DNA of 26,133 nucleotides from a virus: positions 1-26,133 of IMG/VR virus record IMGVR_UViG_3300006929_000103, one strand, 5' to 3'. The position numbers and the translations under genes were made by a program. Below, piece after piece: positions 15,583-24,769 of the stretch. Under the pieces are notes generated by a model. It saw nothing but the letters and a program-made list of their open reading frames with translations, ran no database searches and had not been told where the DNA came from. Position 1 is the first letter of the stretch; each line of letters opens with the position of its first letter.

Positions 15583-18500
15583 TGTCGCTGCTACATCACC
15601 AGCTGCAAACCCGACACAAGGCCATGTACAAGTACAGCATGCATCAGATGCAGAACTTGCATCATAACATAATTTTTGTGCGCCAATATCTCTTAAATCC
15701 CAAATCAAATATAAGAAACTATTTGAAGTTGGTAGGTTTAAAGCTGGCGTTGTTGTAGAATTTACAGATGCTTTGTATAAATTTGACGAAGGTTGTTGCA
15801 CCTGTGCATTTGGTATTGTTGATGACAAGTTTAATAATGTTTGAACGTCTGATAAATTATTTGCATATGCAGTGTTCGTTGATAAGAATCTCATGTTATC
15901 ATCAGGGAAAGACCAATTGTAATCGTCAAAACCTATTTTGTTAATTCTCATTGTAACAGTAACTCCTTCGTATGGAAAGACACCGTTTGATCTAAATCCT
16001 GTTTGTGAATTAAATGTGCTAAACAATAGGTTACTATTCCCCAGCTCTGCAGAGACGGAATCAATAGGACTTACAATAGTAGAATCATTCCATTGATGTT
16101 CTACGTGTATAAACTTACCACTGTCTTGTACTGAATTTATAACACATTTAACAATAGTTATAGGATCTTGAGTAGGACAGGTCGGTGTAATATCAAACTC
16201 TGCAGCTCCTCCTACTGGGGTTACAGTTATAACTGCGGTCGTAGGTGCTGCCTGAGATTTATTAAAACTAAAGAAACCGCTTCCGGTAACATTACCTGAA
16301 GTTGTATTAGTGCCATTCCAATTTACATTTATATTAACAGTTCCAGATGCTATTACATATTCTATTTTTGTAGAAGTATCTACGATAGTTCCAAAGTCTA
16401 TTGTATAAGTTTTTGCTGTAGTAGTAGCGTCTTGATGCACTACAGAACCACAAGCTAAAATTACCGGTGGTGTAGGAACTTGTATACAGTTCATTCCCAA
16501 CACGTACTCATCCATATATGGATCGTAACCACCTAATTTTTGTGTATCTAATCCTAATTGAAACTCATCTCTAAACCAAGATCTCATACCATCTTCTGAT
16601 ATAACAATTAGCTGATCGTTAACTGAGTTTCCTTTTAATTGTATAACTGATGTTCTTTTAACGTCAGTAAAGTAATAGCTATCCGCATAATGCGCAAAAC
16701 TTTCTGGATTAAAACTAATACCATATTCTTCTGTTCTTGCTATTTGCGTACCTAAAACTGGTGTTGAAGTTGTTAAAGCACCTCCACCAGCAGCGTCACT
16801 AATTAAATTTTTAGACGCTAATACATATGATATTTTATCTTCTTGTAATGTAAGTATATCAGTTTCTCTACCATGTAATACTTGTATAGGTCCAAAGCTT
16901 GTTTCGCATTCTTTAAAATTTTGTAAACCTAAATTAAATTCATTTAAGTTATTAACGCCCGAATTACTACTATATACTCCACTATAAGTTATATCAGCGA
17001 ACCTGTCTGCTTCTGCAAAATCTTCAGCAGATACACCTAAAACTCTTTGACCTATTACCACACTTTTGGTGGCTATGTTATCTTCTATCTTAAAACTTTC
17101 TACACCATTACCAAAAGTAAAACAATCCATAAAAGGTAAAGGCACAACAGCTGGTTGACTTGCAGTTTGATTTTGTGATTCATCTGCACTACCCGCTATA
17201 TGAAACCCATTAGTTATTGGTAAAGCTTCAGCAGAGTCATAGTAAAATTCGGCTGACACTTCTGCTGGTTCAGTTTCAAAAACCACTAAACTATTTGCTC
17301 GAGTTACAATAATCTCTATACTTATTCTATTGTTAAGTTTTGCATTACAACCAGGCACACCAGATACAAGTGCTAAATATAGAGGAGAGTTTACATCTCC
17401 GGGTGTAGCTTGTAAAAACTGAAATGTTTCTGTAGCAAAGCCATTGCAAAATGCTGAAGCAGCAATACCTCCTGGCCCTCCATAATCTGTGTTATCTCCA
17501 TTGAAGTTTCCATTGGGAGTTCCTACAGTTGTGTTGTAAAAAATTTGTTGATCTCCTTCGAGTTGGCCGGGACTCGCATTACCATGGTTTACATTATCTC
17601 CTACCCACCACGCTCTAAAGTCAGTATAATCTGCAGAGGCGGTAAATATTTGATTCCATTCAAAATGATACCCCTCACAACCTGATGATCTTCTGTTTCT
17701 TTTTTGTTTTATTCTTATATCTATTACACTACCAGCTGGTATACTATAATTAGTGGTAACATAAGTACCTGTACTTGGTTCAGTAAAAGTAAATAATGGA
17801 TACCCTAACTTATGTCTACATATACTATTTCTGGCACTTGCATATTTTTTAACTCCATTGTCAACAAGAGAATCGTCTTGAATAGTTGCGGAAAAACCAG
17901 AGGGTTTTATTTCCATATATAAACCAGCTAACTGGTTTGAACCTTGCCCAAGTTCATTGTCAGTTGCTAAAAAGTCTCTTGATTGACCGGACACATTTAA
18001 AACCTCTGCTTCTACCACTGTGCCAAGAGGTCCTGTCACATCTGTTTTAACAAACAATTTAGTTCCAGTCTCTACTTTATTTTGATTTTCTCCTTCTAAC
18101 TTAAAGAACACCATATTGTCTGATGGTCTTGTATAAAAGAAATTTGTATAAACTATATTGTAATCTCCTTTGTTTGGTTTAACAACAAATTTATATTTTG
18201 TTGCCCACGAAGGTGGCAAACTATTTATTGTTGCTAATATTTTATTTTGAGTAACACTGTTTTCAGGCGGTATATAAATCGTGTTAAATTCAGAAACCTG
18301 TACTGTAGATGCTCTACCATACTCATCCATATATACTATACCTGTTTCGTAATCTCTATTACTATGTAAAGAAGAAGTATCAAACGTACTTGTAAAAAAA
18401 GCTGTACCAGAAACTATTCTAAAATATTCATACATGTTTGTTGGTCCAGTATTACTTCTATATTGTATAGCTATTGTTTGTATTCCTATATTATTACTAC

Positions 18501-20154
18501 CTGGAGATGATGTTATAGAAAAACCTTGTTGAGTAGATGAAGATGTTATACCACTGTTTTCTTTTGTAAACGTACAGTTTATAGCTGGTGCAACTACAGT
18601 AGCATTAAACTGATCTGTAAATGATCTACCAGTTGATGCTTGAGCTATTGTCTGAAAGTTTTGAGATCCTATTGCGTCTTTGAACAATGTACTTATAGAT
18701 AAGTCGTATACTGAAGTATAATCTTGATCTAATGTTATTTCTACAGATAAACTGAAATTAGCATTTTCAAAATTTACATTATCAATGTAACACTGTTGAG
18801 TAGTTGTACCGCTTAGGCCTTGATGTTTAAGATTTAAATCAAGAGTTAGTGTACTACCTGCTTTTAATTTTGTAGCTATATTTGACAAATTAAATGTCAT
18901 CAGCGCATTTGTTGCTGTTACACCACCGCCTACTGGATCTACAGAGTAAGTGGTACCGTTTGATGGTACACCTATTGGCAGCTCTAAAAAGTCTACACGA
19001 TTAGCCAACAGTTCAGTAGAAAAATCAATACTTATATCTTGACCGTTTGCGTTAGTAATATCATAACCATCAGTATAATTACCGAACATTAATCTATTAC
19101 CCATAATAGTTTGACCTTTAGCTATTTTAGGTACATTATCATATAAACGTAATAATTCGTCAGCTCCAAGTTGTGAATAAATTTTACTGTTTGTAAAAGT
19201 AAAACTTTGTACAGTATCATCTGCCCACCCATAATCACTTTTCTTAAACCTTTCGATAACAAAAATACTATTAGTGTTAGAGTCTTTATATAATAAATCA
19301 ATTTGTTTTACTCTGCTACTACCTGTACCAAAATCTATTCTAACTGCATTGTAGGAGTTAACCATACCTGCATTGTTAAAATTTTTGGTGTCAAATTTAA
19401 AATCTCCTGGTTGAAAAGCTGGATTAGTAAATAATGACGTAGCACTATATTCATTATCTAAGTATCTGTATCTATAAGCAAAGCTTAAAAACCTGTCCTT
19501 TAAATAATTTTCTCCACCAGCTACTTGTAATAGTTCAAGCGAAGGTGCTGGTAAAGGTGTGTATGTACTTGACCCTGTTTCAAAACCTGGTATTTTTACA
19601 ATAACATTTAAATCTTCATCAACTATACCATCGACTCCTGCATTCGATGCAAGAGTGTAAGCTCGTTTTACATTTATTTTTCTTGGCGGATTTTTATCAT
19701 CAGTAAAAAACAACAAGTCTTCTATCTTATTGACAGCGTTTATTAAAAACAATGGATCAAAATTTAGAGTAGAAGGGTTAGCTGCATTACCAGCTGCTGT
19801 TACTACATGGTATCTTAAAGAGGTTGTTTCTGTATTAAAAGAAACTATCATGTCTACTATACCTCCAGGCGCAACTGCGTTTGCTGGATCATGGACAAAC
19901 CAATACATAGTTTCATTTGCGTCATCTGCATAAGCTCCTATACATGTTGCTTGCGTAGAAAGATTTTGATTTCCAAAACGTAATGTAGTTAATGGTAAAT
20001 TACCACGAGTGTTTTCTACAGCACCAACCTCAGTAGTTTCTGTAGATCCCGGTCGTACGTTCATAGCATCAACATACTCACCAGGCGGTAGAAGTCTTTC
20101 ATCTACCGACTTGTTCATTCGTCCTAAAATGAAATTGGTATTTACTAATGCCAT
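15358..20154 (-). CDS. Large tail hub/stabilisation-type protein, 1598 aa
   Basis: The N-terminus NTNFILGRMNKSVDERLLPP with GEYVDAMNVRPGSTE and VGAVENTRGN is a signature I recall from large tail proteins of uncultured marine phages, placed after the tail-tube genes. It resembles the opening of beta-propeller tail hub or stabilisation proteins (role of P22 gp10 or T7 gp12). Most of the chain is strand-rich with repeated FTxxxxPPRKIN-like and YRYRYLDNEYSATS-like segments. TILTLQEDKISYVLASKN and YYFTDVKRTSVIQLKGN fit propeller blades around residues 1090-1180. An Ig-like region lies near 1240-1330. The C-terminus has a dense cysteine cluster DACCTCTWPC (about 1504-1513) and one YYH...VGAC module (about 1525-1598) shared with the next gene. 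The 4-base gap downstream suggests coupling. Confidence 0.8.
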   Translation of the reverse strand: MALVNTNFILGRMNKSVDERLLPPGEYVDAMNVRPGSTETTEVGAVENTRGNLPLTTLRFGNQNLSTQATCIGAYADDANETMYWFVHDPANAVAPGGIVDMIVSFNTETTSLRYHVVTAAGNAANPSTLNFDPLFLINAVNKIEDLLFFTDDKNPPRKINVKRAYTLASNAGVDGIVDEDLNVIVKIPGFETGSSTYTPLPAPSLELLQVAGGENYLKDRFLSFAYRYRYLDNEYSATSLFTNPAFQPGDFKFDTKNFNNAGMVNSYNAVRIDFGTGSSRVKQIDLLYKDSNTNSIFVIERFKKSDYGWADDTVQSFTFTNSKIYSQLGADELLRLYDNVPKIAKGQTIMGNRLMFGNYTDGYDITNANGQDISIDFSTELLANRVDFLELPIGVPSNGTTYSVDPVGGGVTATNALMTFNLSNIATKLKAGSTLTLDLNLKHQGLSGTTTQQCYIDNVNFENANFSLSVEITLDQDYTSVYDLSISTLFKDAIGSQNFQTIAQASTGRSFTDQFNATVVAPAINCTFTKENSGITSSSTQQGFSITSSPGSNNIGIQTIAIQYRSNTGPTNMYEYFRIVSGTAFFTSTFDTSSLHSNRDYETGIVYMDEYGRASTVQVSEFNTIYIPPENSVTQNKILATINSLPPSWATKYKFVVKPNKGDYNIVYTNFFYTRPSDNMVFFKLEGENQNKVETGTKLFVKTDVTGPLGTVVEAEVLNVSGQSRDFLATDNELGQGSNQLAGLYMEIKPSGFSATIQDDSLVDNGVKKYASARNSICRHKLGYPLFTFTEPSTGTYVTTNYSIPAGSVIDIRIKQKRNRRSSGCEGYHFEWNQIFTASADYTDFRAWWVGDNVNHGNASPGQLEGDQQIFYNTTVGTPNGNFNGDNTDYGGPGGIAASAFCNGFATETFQFLQATPGDVNSPLYLALVSGVPGCNAKLNNRISIEIIVTRANSLVVFETEPAEVSAEFYYDSAEALPITNGFHIAGSADESQNQTASQPAVVPLPFMDCFTFGNGVESFKIEDNIATKSVVIGQRVLGVSAEDFAEADRFADITYSGVYSSNSGVNNLNEFNLGLQNFKECETSFGPIQVLHGRETDILTLQEDKISYVLASKNLISDAAGGGALTTSTPVLGTQIARTEEYGISFNPESFAHYADSYYFTDVKRTSVIQLKGNSVNDQLIVISEDGMRSWFRDEFQLGLDTQKLGGYDPYMDEYVLGMNCIQVPTPPVILACGSVVHQDATTTAKTYTIDFGTIVDTSTKIEYVIASGTVNINVNWNGTNTTSGNVTGSGFFSFNKSQAAPTTAVITVTPVGGAAEFDITPTCPTQDPITIVKCVINSVQDSGKFIHVEHQWNDSTIVSPIDSVSAELGNSNLLFSTFNSQTGFRSNGVFPYEGVTVTMRINKIGFDDYNWSFPDDNMRFLSTNTAYANNLSDVQTLLNLSSTIPNAQVQQPSSNLYKASVNSTTTPALNLPTSNSFLYLIWDLRDIGAQKLCYDASSASDACCTCTWPCVGFAAGDVAATHAEACQQPLSNTYYHSGLNALPVVNDLVYSNSTCEGNNSGAASPLPIGFYKISNTMFMQVNSEGVVVAVGACFT

Positions 20155-20155
20155 A

Positions 20156-21079
20156 TTACTTTATCCATTTATTCTGACCTCTTAAGTTCATTAAGAGTCT
20201 GCCAGGGTGTATATTACTTAATCTAATTTTTGCATTTCTTAATAAAGAAGATTTATCTTTTCTTGCTCTATTAACAATGTATTCTTGAACTCCGACCCTG
20301 CTATTTAAAATGGCGAATTTAATATAAGCATATAAATATTCTTCAAATAATTTGTTTACGCTAACCAGTGAATCATCTCCGTTTTCCATTCCATCAGCTA
20401 TATATTCTAAAACGATAGATGTGCTTCCTGACAAAGAACTAAAGTTTATAACTCCAGCCGATTTATCTATTCTAAATGTAGGGTTTTGATTTGCTGTTTC
20501 TGTATTTAATCCAAACCTTGCACCAACACTAAAGTCAAAATAATATTTTCCATTAATACAACAGCCTTCTGCACCGTTAAGTGGACTGCCAGGATTTAAA
20601 TAAATACTTCTTGGAGCTGATGCCATCTGTGCTAAACTTACTTCTGAATCCTGTGGTGATAATGCATTACCATCTTGATCAAATAAAATATTTGCATTGT
20701 TATCTTGTAAGTATGCTTCTGCAAAATTAGTTTGTATGTTTTCTGATAATGGAAACAATAAACCATCTTTCCATTGTGATATTCTAACCCAGTTTACATA
20801 ATCAGAAGGTAATATAAATCTATGTTCATTACCTACATCTAACTGTAATATTTTTATGTTTTTCATTGCATCGTAATTCAACTCTTGAATGCCACGCTTT
20901 GCATGAAATAAAACTTGATACCTGCTTAGGTTGTTAAGAAGCTCATGGTTTCCAACATACATAAGCATAAAATTGTTTACTATGTCTTGCAAAGAAACAT
21001 ATTGATATGATCCTCTGTTAGCATCTTCAGGGTTGTTACCACTGTTATAAAAATATTGATATTGGTTTATATATGTCAT
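20156..21079 (-). CDS. Tail tube/ring protein, 307 aa
   Basis: Residues 28-78, with VSLQDIVNNFMLMYVGN, RYQVLFHAKRGIQELNYDA and then FILPSDYVNWVRI (88-100), match a neck or ring protein type I recall from crAss-like and marine phages, including the conserved pair HAKRGIQEL and LPSDYVN. These proteins sit between portal and tail tube. The middle carries a loop rich in Asp, Asn and Gln, and the C-terminus is basic (RARKDKSSLLRNAKIRLS). No enzyme motif is present. The ATG comes just ahead of the previous stop region with a 1-base gap, so translation is probably coupled to the gene before it. The exact ring position cannot be told from sequence. Confidence 0.75.
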   Translation of the reverse strand: MTYINQYQYFYNSGNNPEDANRGSYQYVSLQDIVNNFMLMYVGNHELLNNLSRYQVLFHAKRGIQELNYDAMKNIKILQLDVGNEHRFILPSDYVNWVRISQWKDGLLFPLSENIQTNFAEAYLQDNNANILFDQDGNALSPQDSEVSLAQMASAPRSIYLNPGSPLNGAEGCCINGKYYFDFSVGARFGLNTETANQNPTFRIDKSAGVINFSSLSGSTSIVLEYIADGMENGDDSLVSVNKLFEEYLYAYIKFAILNSRVGVQEYIVNRARKDKSSLLRNAKIRLSNIHPGRLLMNLRGQNKWIK

Positions 21080-21080
21080 C

Positions 21081-22010
21081 TTAACTTGTTTCTTGTGTAT
21101 CTATAGATTCTTCTGTAACCCCAAAATTATAAACCTCTTTTTCTCTTATTTCAATACCAATGTATTGTAATATTTTAGCTACTAAATTAGGTTCATCAGA
21201 TGCTGGTAATTCAAAGTTTTGAAAATCCGCAGCTGTTGAATTAAAAATCGGATCATTACCTGATGTTGTTAAATATGTCCAGTTTGGAGCTAACGGGTAT
21301 CTTATGTATTGTGTTTGTATAGCACCTCCTGAAGTTATCGTTGAAGGATAAACAGTAATATTTATACCATCTAAAACATAAGCAGGGTATTGATTTGACG
21401 GTCCAGTTAAATTAGAACTCGTCAACATAAATATTTTATTTTGATTTACTCTTTCTACTTGAGTAATATTGTTCTTATCATATATACTATATGTTTCTGC
21501 ATTTGCCATAATGTTTTGACTAATGACTAAAGTTGTGTCATTGGTAATAGCTGTGATGTAAGCAGAAGTATTATCTGTGGTATTAGTAATTAAATCACCT
21601 ACCGCTACTGAAGTTGTAAAAGTTTGATTAGCATCAATCAGCTCATAACCATTTACTCCTGTTGTTGTACCACTTACCTTTAGCGTAGGATAATAAAAAA
21701 CTTTATTTATTAAATAGTAATCAGCTGGTAATGTGTATATATTATTTACGTTAGCTACTGGTTGAGCTAAGTAAGCTGACACTGAAAAAGTATCTATAAC
21801 TTCTTCTAAACCTTTTACTATATCCGCATATCCAGTACCTGATGTACGTGCATTTTCTCTATTAATCCAATTATTATATTGATAAAAATAATCCTCAAAT
21901 AAATCCATTTGAGCTTGTAAACAATATAAATTAAAATCTTGAGGAGAAATGTATCCGTAATTGTTTTTATTAGCTACAGCTAATACTGTATTTCTTACTG
22001 AGTTTATCAT
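21081..22010 (-). CDS. Tail tubular/adaptor-type protein, 309 aa
   Basis: The N-terminus (residues 1-60) is helical: SVRNTVLAVANKNNYGYISP, then QAQMDLFEDYFYQYNNWIN, followed by YTLPADYYLINKVFYY near residues 92-107. This is the plan of head-to-tail adaptor or tubular proteins (role of P22 gp4 or T7 gp11): a helical part and a LPADY turn. A beta-rich insertion with NTTDNTSAYITAITND, near residues 140-165, is extra. The C-terminal part holds IQTQYIRYPLAPNWTYL and an acidic helical end. It is the first gene after the terminator at 22037-22070 and a TATCTTTG box at 22027-22034, so it probably opens the tail sub-operon. The pairing with the 307-residue protein supports the assignment. Confidence 0.7.
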   Translation of the reverse strand: MINSVRNTVLAVANKNNYGYISPQDFNLYCLQAQMDLFEDYFYQYNNWINRENARTSGTGYADIVKGLEEVIDTFSVSAYLAQPVANVNNIYTLPADYYLINKVFYYPTLKVSGTTTGVNGYELIDANQTFTTSVAVGDLITNTTDNTSAYITAITNDTTLVISQNIMANAETYSIYDKNNITQVERVNQNKIFMLTSSNLTGPSNQYPAYVLDGINITVYPSTITSGGAIQTQYIRYPLAPNWTYLTTSGNDPIFNSTAADFQNFELPASDEPNLVAKILQYIGIEIREKEVYNFGVTEESIDTQETS

Positions 22011-22026
22011 CCATTAAATCTTTAGA

Positions 22027-22034
22027 CAAAGATA
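22027..22034 (-). promoter_or_regulatory. TATCTTTG, candidate -7 box opening the tail sub-operon
   Basis: This exact match to the Bacteroidetes TAnnTTTG box lies 16 bases before the ATG at 22010 and directly after the T run of a strong terminator. The same octamer is found 5' of the GNAT-like gene. No TTG is visible at the -33 position. Confidence 0.42.
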
Positions 22035-22036
22035 AC

Positions 22037-22070
22037 AAAAAAAAAAGAGGGTAATTTTTTTTACCCCCTT
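22037..22070 (-). terminator. Intrinsic terminator after the small capsid-associated gene
   Basis: On the minus strand GGGTAA pairs with TTACCC around an A6 loop (outer G-C and A-T pairs extend it after one mismatch), followed by CT and ten T at 22037-22046. This is a textbook intrinsic terminator for leftward transcription. It lies 26 bases past the stop of the 22096-22377 gene and separates the capsid genes from the tail genes. Confidence 0.85.
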
Positions 22071-22095
22071 TCACTAAATAATAATGAGCTACTAA

Positions 22096-22377
22096 TTAAG
22101 CTACTCCGATGCCGCTTACCGCTACAGGTAATGCGTCACACTCATACTTAACTTGATGCCATGGTTGTTGCTGTGCGAAAACAATAGAGTCTTGTAAATA
22201 GTCTCTCATTGATTCAACATTTGCACCCAACGCAGCATGCGTAACAGTTACAACTTTAGCAGATGCATAAGTCATAACAACAGTAGTTGTAGACGCTTGT
22301 TCTAAAAGAATAACGCCATCAGCACTAACTAATTGTTTTTGCTCATCAGTTACAGGGATTGATAAAAATTTTGCCAT
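22096..22377 (-). CDS. Small capsid-associated protein, 93 aa
   Basis: The open frame reaches 22404, but the ATG at 22377 (MAKFLSIPVTDEQKQLVSAD) has the A/T-rich leader seen at the other virion genes and gives a start typical of the family, so I use it. The product is beta-rich: GVILLEQASTTTVVMTYASA, VVTVTHAALGANVESMRDYL, then a helical stretch and a small hydrophobic end. I recall small proteins of this type (MAKF...IPV...STTT) in uncultured marine phage virion blocks, next to the capsid gene. A head-decoration or minor head role is plausible by place and size. It is the last gene before the terminator. Confidence 0.68.
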   Translation of the reverse strand: MAKFLSIPVTDEQKQLVSADGVILLEQASTTTVVMTYASAKVVTVTHAALGANVESMRDYLQDSIVFAQQQPWHQVKYECDALPVAVSGIGVA

Positions 22378-22424
22378 GTTAATATAAATTTTATGGTTAA
22401 ACAATTCTGTAAATGTACGAATTA

Positions 22425-23183
22425 TTAATCTTTATTCTTTAAGCGTTTTTTTAGTAACTTATATGATTCTATACCATCATCACCTTGAAACCAAGAAGAC
22501 ATAATAAAGTAGTGATCTTCACCATAAGGAACACTTAATATTTTTTGTTTGTTCTTTGGTAAATTAAAATATACATCTTTGCCACTATTTTTTAGAACAA
22601 GCCAATGTTTACTAAAAAACTGAACTGTATCATCATACAATTCTAACATAGGATCATTTACAGTATCTAAGAAATCTTCTGGATCATTTTGTGCATAAAG
22701 TAAAATGTCTCTTCTTATTTCAGGAGTTGACATTTTATCAGCACTTGCTCCAATCATTACTCTGGCTACAGAATATAATTTATCGCCTTTTAAATCTTTT
22801 GCAATAGCTTGAGCTTCAATACCTCTTTCAATAAAAGATAAGCTTTGCATTGCATCTTTCTCTCTATTTATTTCTTCAAAAACTTTTCCGTTTGAAGGAT
22901 GATAATATAAAAACTTTTGTAACACTTGATTTGATCTTGGCACTGCTAACAGACCATCTTCAAAAACAATAGGTTCTAAAACCACGTTACCATCTTGCTC
23001 ATCTTCAAATGGAGATTTCTGGTTTTTTGCATACCTAAGCGGTCTGTTTTGTCCAGTATCGTCATCAAAAAATAATAAGGGAGATCTTCGTGTGTGTTTT
23101 GATGCCAGCATATATGCCAGCGGAGCCGAATGATTTTTTAATCTATAGGCTTTATCTACGTATTTTTCTTTTACTTTTTTCAT
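22425..23183 (-). CDS. Conserved head/neck-type virion protein, 252 aa
   Basis: The N-terminus is basic (MKKVKEKYVDKAYRLKNHSA). A well-marked conserved core follows: APLAYMLASKHTRRSPLLFF, RPLRYAKNQKSPFEDEQDG, LEPIVFEDGLLAVPR and FLYYHPSNGK (residues 20-100). The C-terminal half has DILLYAQNDPEDFL and SVPYGEDHYFIMSSW, then a basic tail KLLKKRLKNKD. I recall proteins with these motifs beside capsid genes of uncultured marine phages, with no known function. There is no enzyme motif. The place between the capsid gene and the tail genes suggests a head-completion or head-to-tail adaptor role, which is inference. It is preceded by a hairpin at 23218-23238. Confidence 0.7.
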   Translation of the reverse strand: MKKVKEKYVDKAYRLKNHSAPLAYMLASKHTRRSPLLFFDDDTGQNRPLRYAKNQKSPFEDEQDGNVVLEPIVFEDGLLAVPRSNQVLQKFLYYHPSNGKVFEEINREKDAMQSLSFIERGIEAQAIAKDLKGDKLYSVARVMIGASADKMSTPEIRRDILLYAQNDPEDFLDTVNDPMLELYDDTVQFFSKHWLVLKNSGKDVYFNLPKNKQKILSVPYGEDHYFIMSSWFQGDDGIESYKLLKKRLKNKD

Positions 23184-23217
23184 TTTATTTAATTTAAATT
23201 TTAATTATAATAATTAA

Positions 23218-23238
23218 GGGAGGAAAGTAAATCCTCCC
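23218..23238 (-). terminator. Hairpin after the capsid gene, possible attenuator or RNA 3' stabiliser
   Basis: On the minus strand GGGAGGA pairs with TCCTCCC around a 7-base loop, 17 bases past the capsid stop. The following bases are T/A mixed (TTAATTATTATAATT) instead of a T run, so full termination is doubtful. It may lower readthrough or protect capsid mRNA. Confidence 0.5.
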
Positions 23239-23255
23239 CTAATCATTGAGTAATA

Positions 23256-24749
23256 TTAAGCATCTTGGAATAAGAAGAAGTTGTTTGCTCCTAAGACACA
23301 AACAGCTCTCTCAGTCAAGAAGTTTACTTCCATTGCATCTAATGAAGATGTTCTTGCACCACCAGCTGAACCAGTAATCCAAGTTTTATATCTTCTATCT
23401 TCAGTTTCAGAAGCTCTATATCTAACATGTAAGAAAGGTCTCTTAGCATTCTTACCTAAGATTTGGTCATATACTGTAGTAGAACCAGCTGGAACTAATA
23501 GTCCATTGATTGCTCCTGCATTTAAACCACCTCTCATAGTAGGATCGTTTAGATATTTCCAGTCAGACTTATAAAAGTCATAACCTCTTCTGAAGCCAGA
23601 GAATCCAAGATTCAATGCCATTTCTTCATCGTTATCAAATAGACCATATGAAGTACCGCCAGCTCCGTAAGAGTTCTGTGCAGCTAACATATCATCAATA
23701 TCAAATGAGAAGTTTCTATTTACGAAAATTACATTTTCTTCGATAGATCCTTGCTTATCTAATCTTTGGATGATACTGTCAAAATCAGCAAGAGTCGTTG
23801 GATTACCTCCACCGAATACATTACCTCTTTGACCTACTACATAGAATACACCTTCAGAACCGTTAAGGTTTGCTGCTGATGCAGCTGCAGCTACTCCTTG
23901 GAAGTAACCACCTGCTCCAGACGCAGCGTCTGCAGGTACAGCTTCAATAAGAGCTGTTTCCATATAATCTTCAAATCTCAATCTTGTGTCATGCTCAGAC
24001 TTTAAATACCATAGGTATCCGCTTACGCCATCTTCGCCTGATACTTCGATCCAGCCGATCTGTGCCATATCAGAACCTGATACTGAATACTTATCTTTAA
24101 TAATAATTGGCTTATTGTCAAAGATTGAGCTATCAGCTTCAAGAGATCCGTCCATACCGTTAGTTCCTTTATTAAATTCAGAACCGTAGATAAAGATGTC
24201 ACATGCTACTGCAGCCGCCATAGTTTGCCCACCGCCTTCATAGTATGCTACTGTGAATACGTTAGGGTTAGCTGATGTAGGTGCTACAGTGATAACCGCT
24301 TTATTGGTATTGTTAGATCCTGCTGCATTGCTTGAGATCATAATTGTTTGTCCAACTCTAAGAGCTGACAAAATTCCTGAGTTAGCATCTAACTGAGGAT
24401 CATAGCTTGTAGGATCGTTAGCTCCAGTACCTGGTGCTGCTCCGATTCCTGGTATAGTCCAAACCGCTGTATCAGATCCAGCTGCTGCTGCTGATGTTGC
24501 GTTTTTGTACTTAATGTGAAGTCTTCCTTGCTCAGACCATTTAATAAGGTCGGAGTTAGAAGGCATCTCAGCTCCTACCATTCTTAGGAAGGAACTTACG
24601 CTTCGATTGCCATATCTTTCAAATTCTTTTTCGTACGTATCAGGTAAATACTGATTCAAGAAATCAAAGTTGTTGATATAATTCGATTCAACAGGGACCT
24701 GTTGAGCCGAAGGTTGCAATTCAAAACCTGGTGAAACATTTACTGCCAT
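23256..24749 (-). CDS. Major capsid protein, 497 aa
   Basis: The early stretch has NNFDFLNQYLPDTYEKEFER (residues 26-45), then RSVSSFLRMVGAEMPSNSDL and IKWSEQGRLHIKY (69-81), a pattern I associate with capsid proteins of crAss-like and related marine podoviruses. The mid-region has beta-rich Gly/Ala loops and QIGWIEVSGEDGVSGYLWYL, and FEDYMETALIEAVPAD. The C-terminal region has RGYDFYKSDWKYLNDP, FLHVRYRASETEDRRYKTWI and a last strand FLTERAVCVLGANNFFLF. The length fits an HK97-type capsid protein. It follows a scaffold-like acidic gene by 20 bases, the classical order, and is followed by a hairpin. Its leader AAAAATTTAAAATT is purely A/T, with no Shine-Dalgarno. An N-terminal maturation cut cannot be judged. 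Confidence 0.85.
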   Translation of the reverse strand: MAVNVSPGFELQPSAQQVPVESNYINNFDFLNQYLPDTYEKEFERYGNRSVSSFLRMVGAEMPSNSDLIKWSEQGRLHIKYKNATSAAAAGSDTAVWTIPGIGAAPGTGANDPTSYDPQLDANSGILSALRVGQTIMISSNAAGSNNTNKAVITVAPTSANPNVFTVAYYEGGGQTMAAAVACDIFIYGSEFNKGTNGMDGSLEADSSIFDNKPIIIKDKYSVSGSDMAQIGWIEVSGEDGVSGYLWYLKSEHDTRLRFEDYMETALIEAVPADAASGAGGYFQGVAAAASAANLNGSEGVFYVVGQRGNVFGGGNPTTLADFDSIIQRLDKQGSIEENVIFVNRNFSFDIDDMLAAQNSYGAGGTSYGLFDNDEEMALNLGFSGFRRGYDFYKSDWKYLNDPTMRGGLNAGAINGLLVPAGSTTVYDQILGKNAKRPFLHVRYRASETEDRRYKTWITGSAGGARTSSLDAMEVNFLTERAVCVLGANNFFLFQDA

Positions 24750-24769
24750 AATTTTAAATTTTTAATTTG

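Noticed and set aside
15444-15758. 104-codon plus-strand frame opposite the end of the hub gene
   Set aside because: The translation is Leu/His/Tyr-rich with no recognisable fold, and it is antisense to the conserved Cys-rich module of the hub protein.
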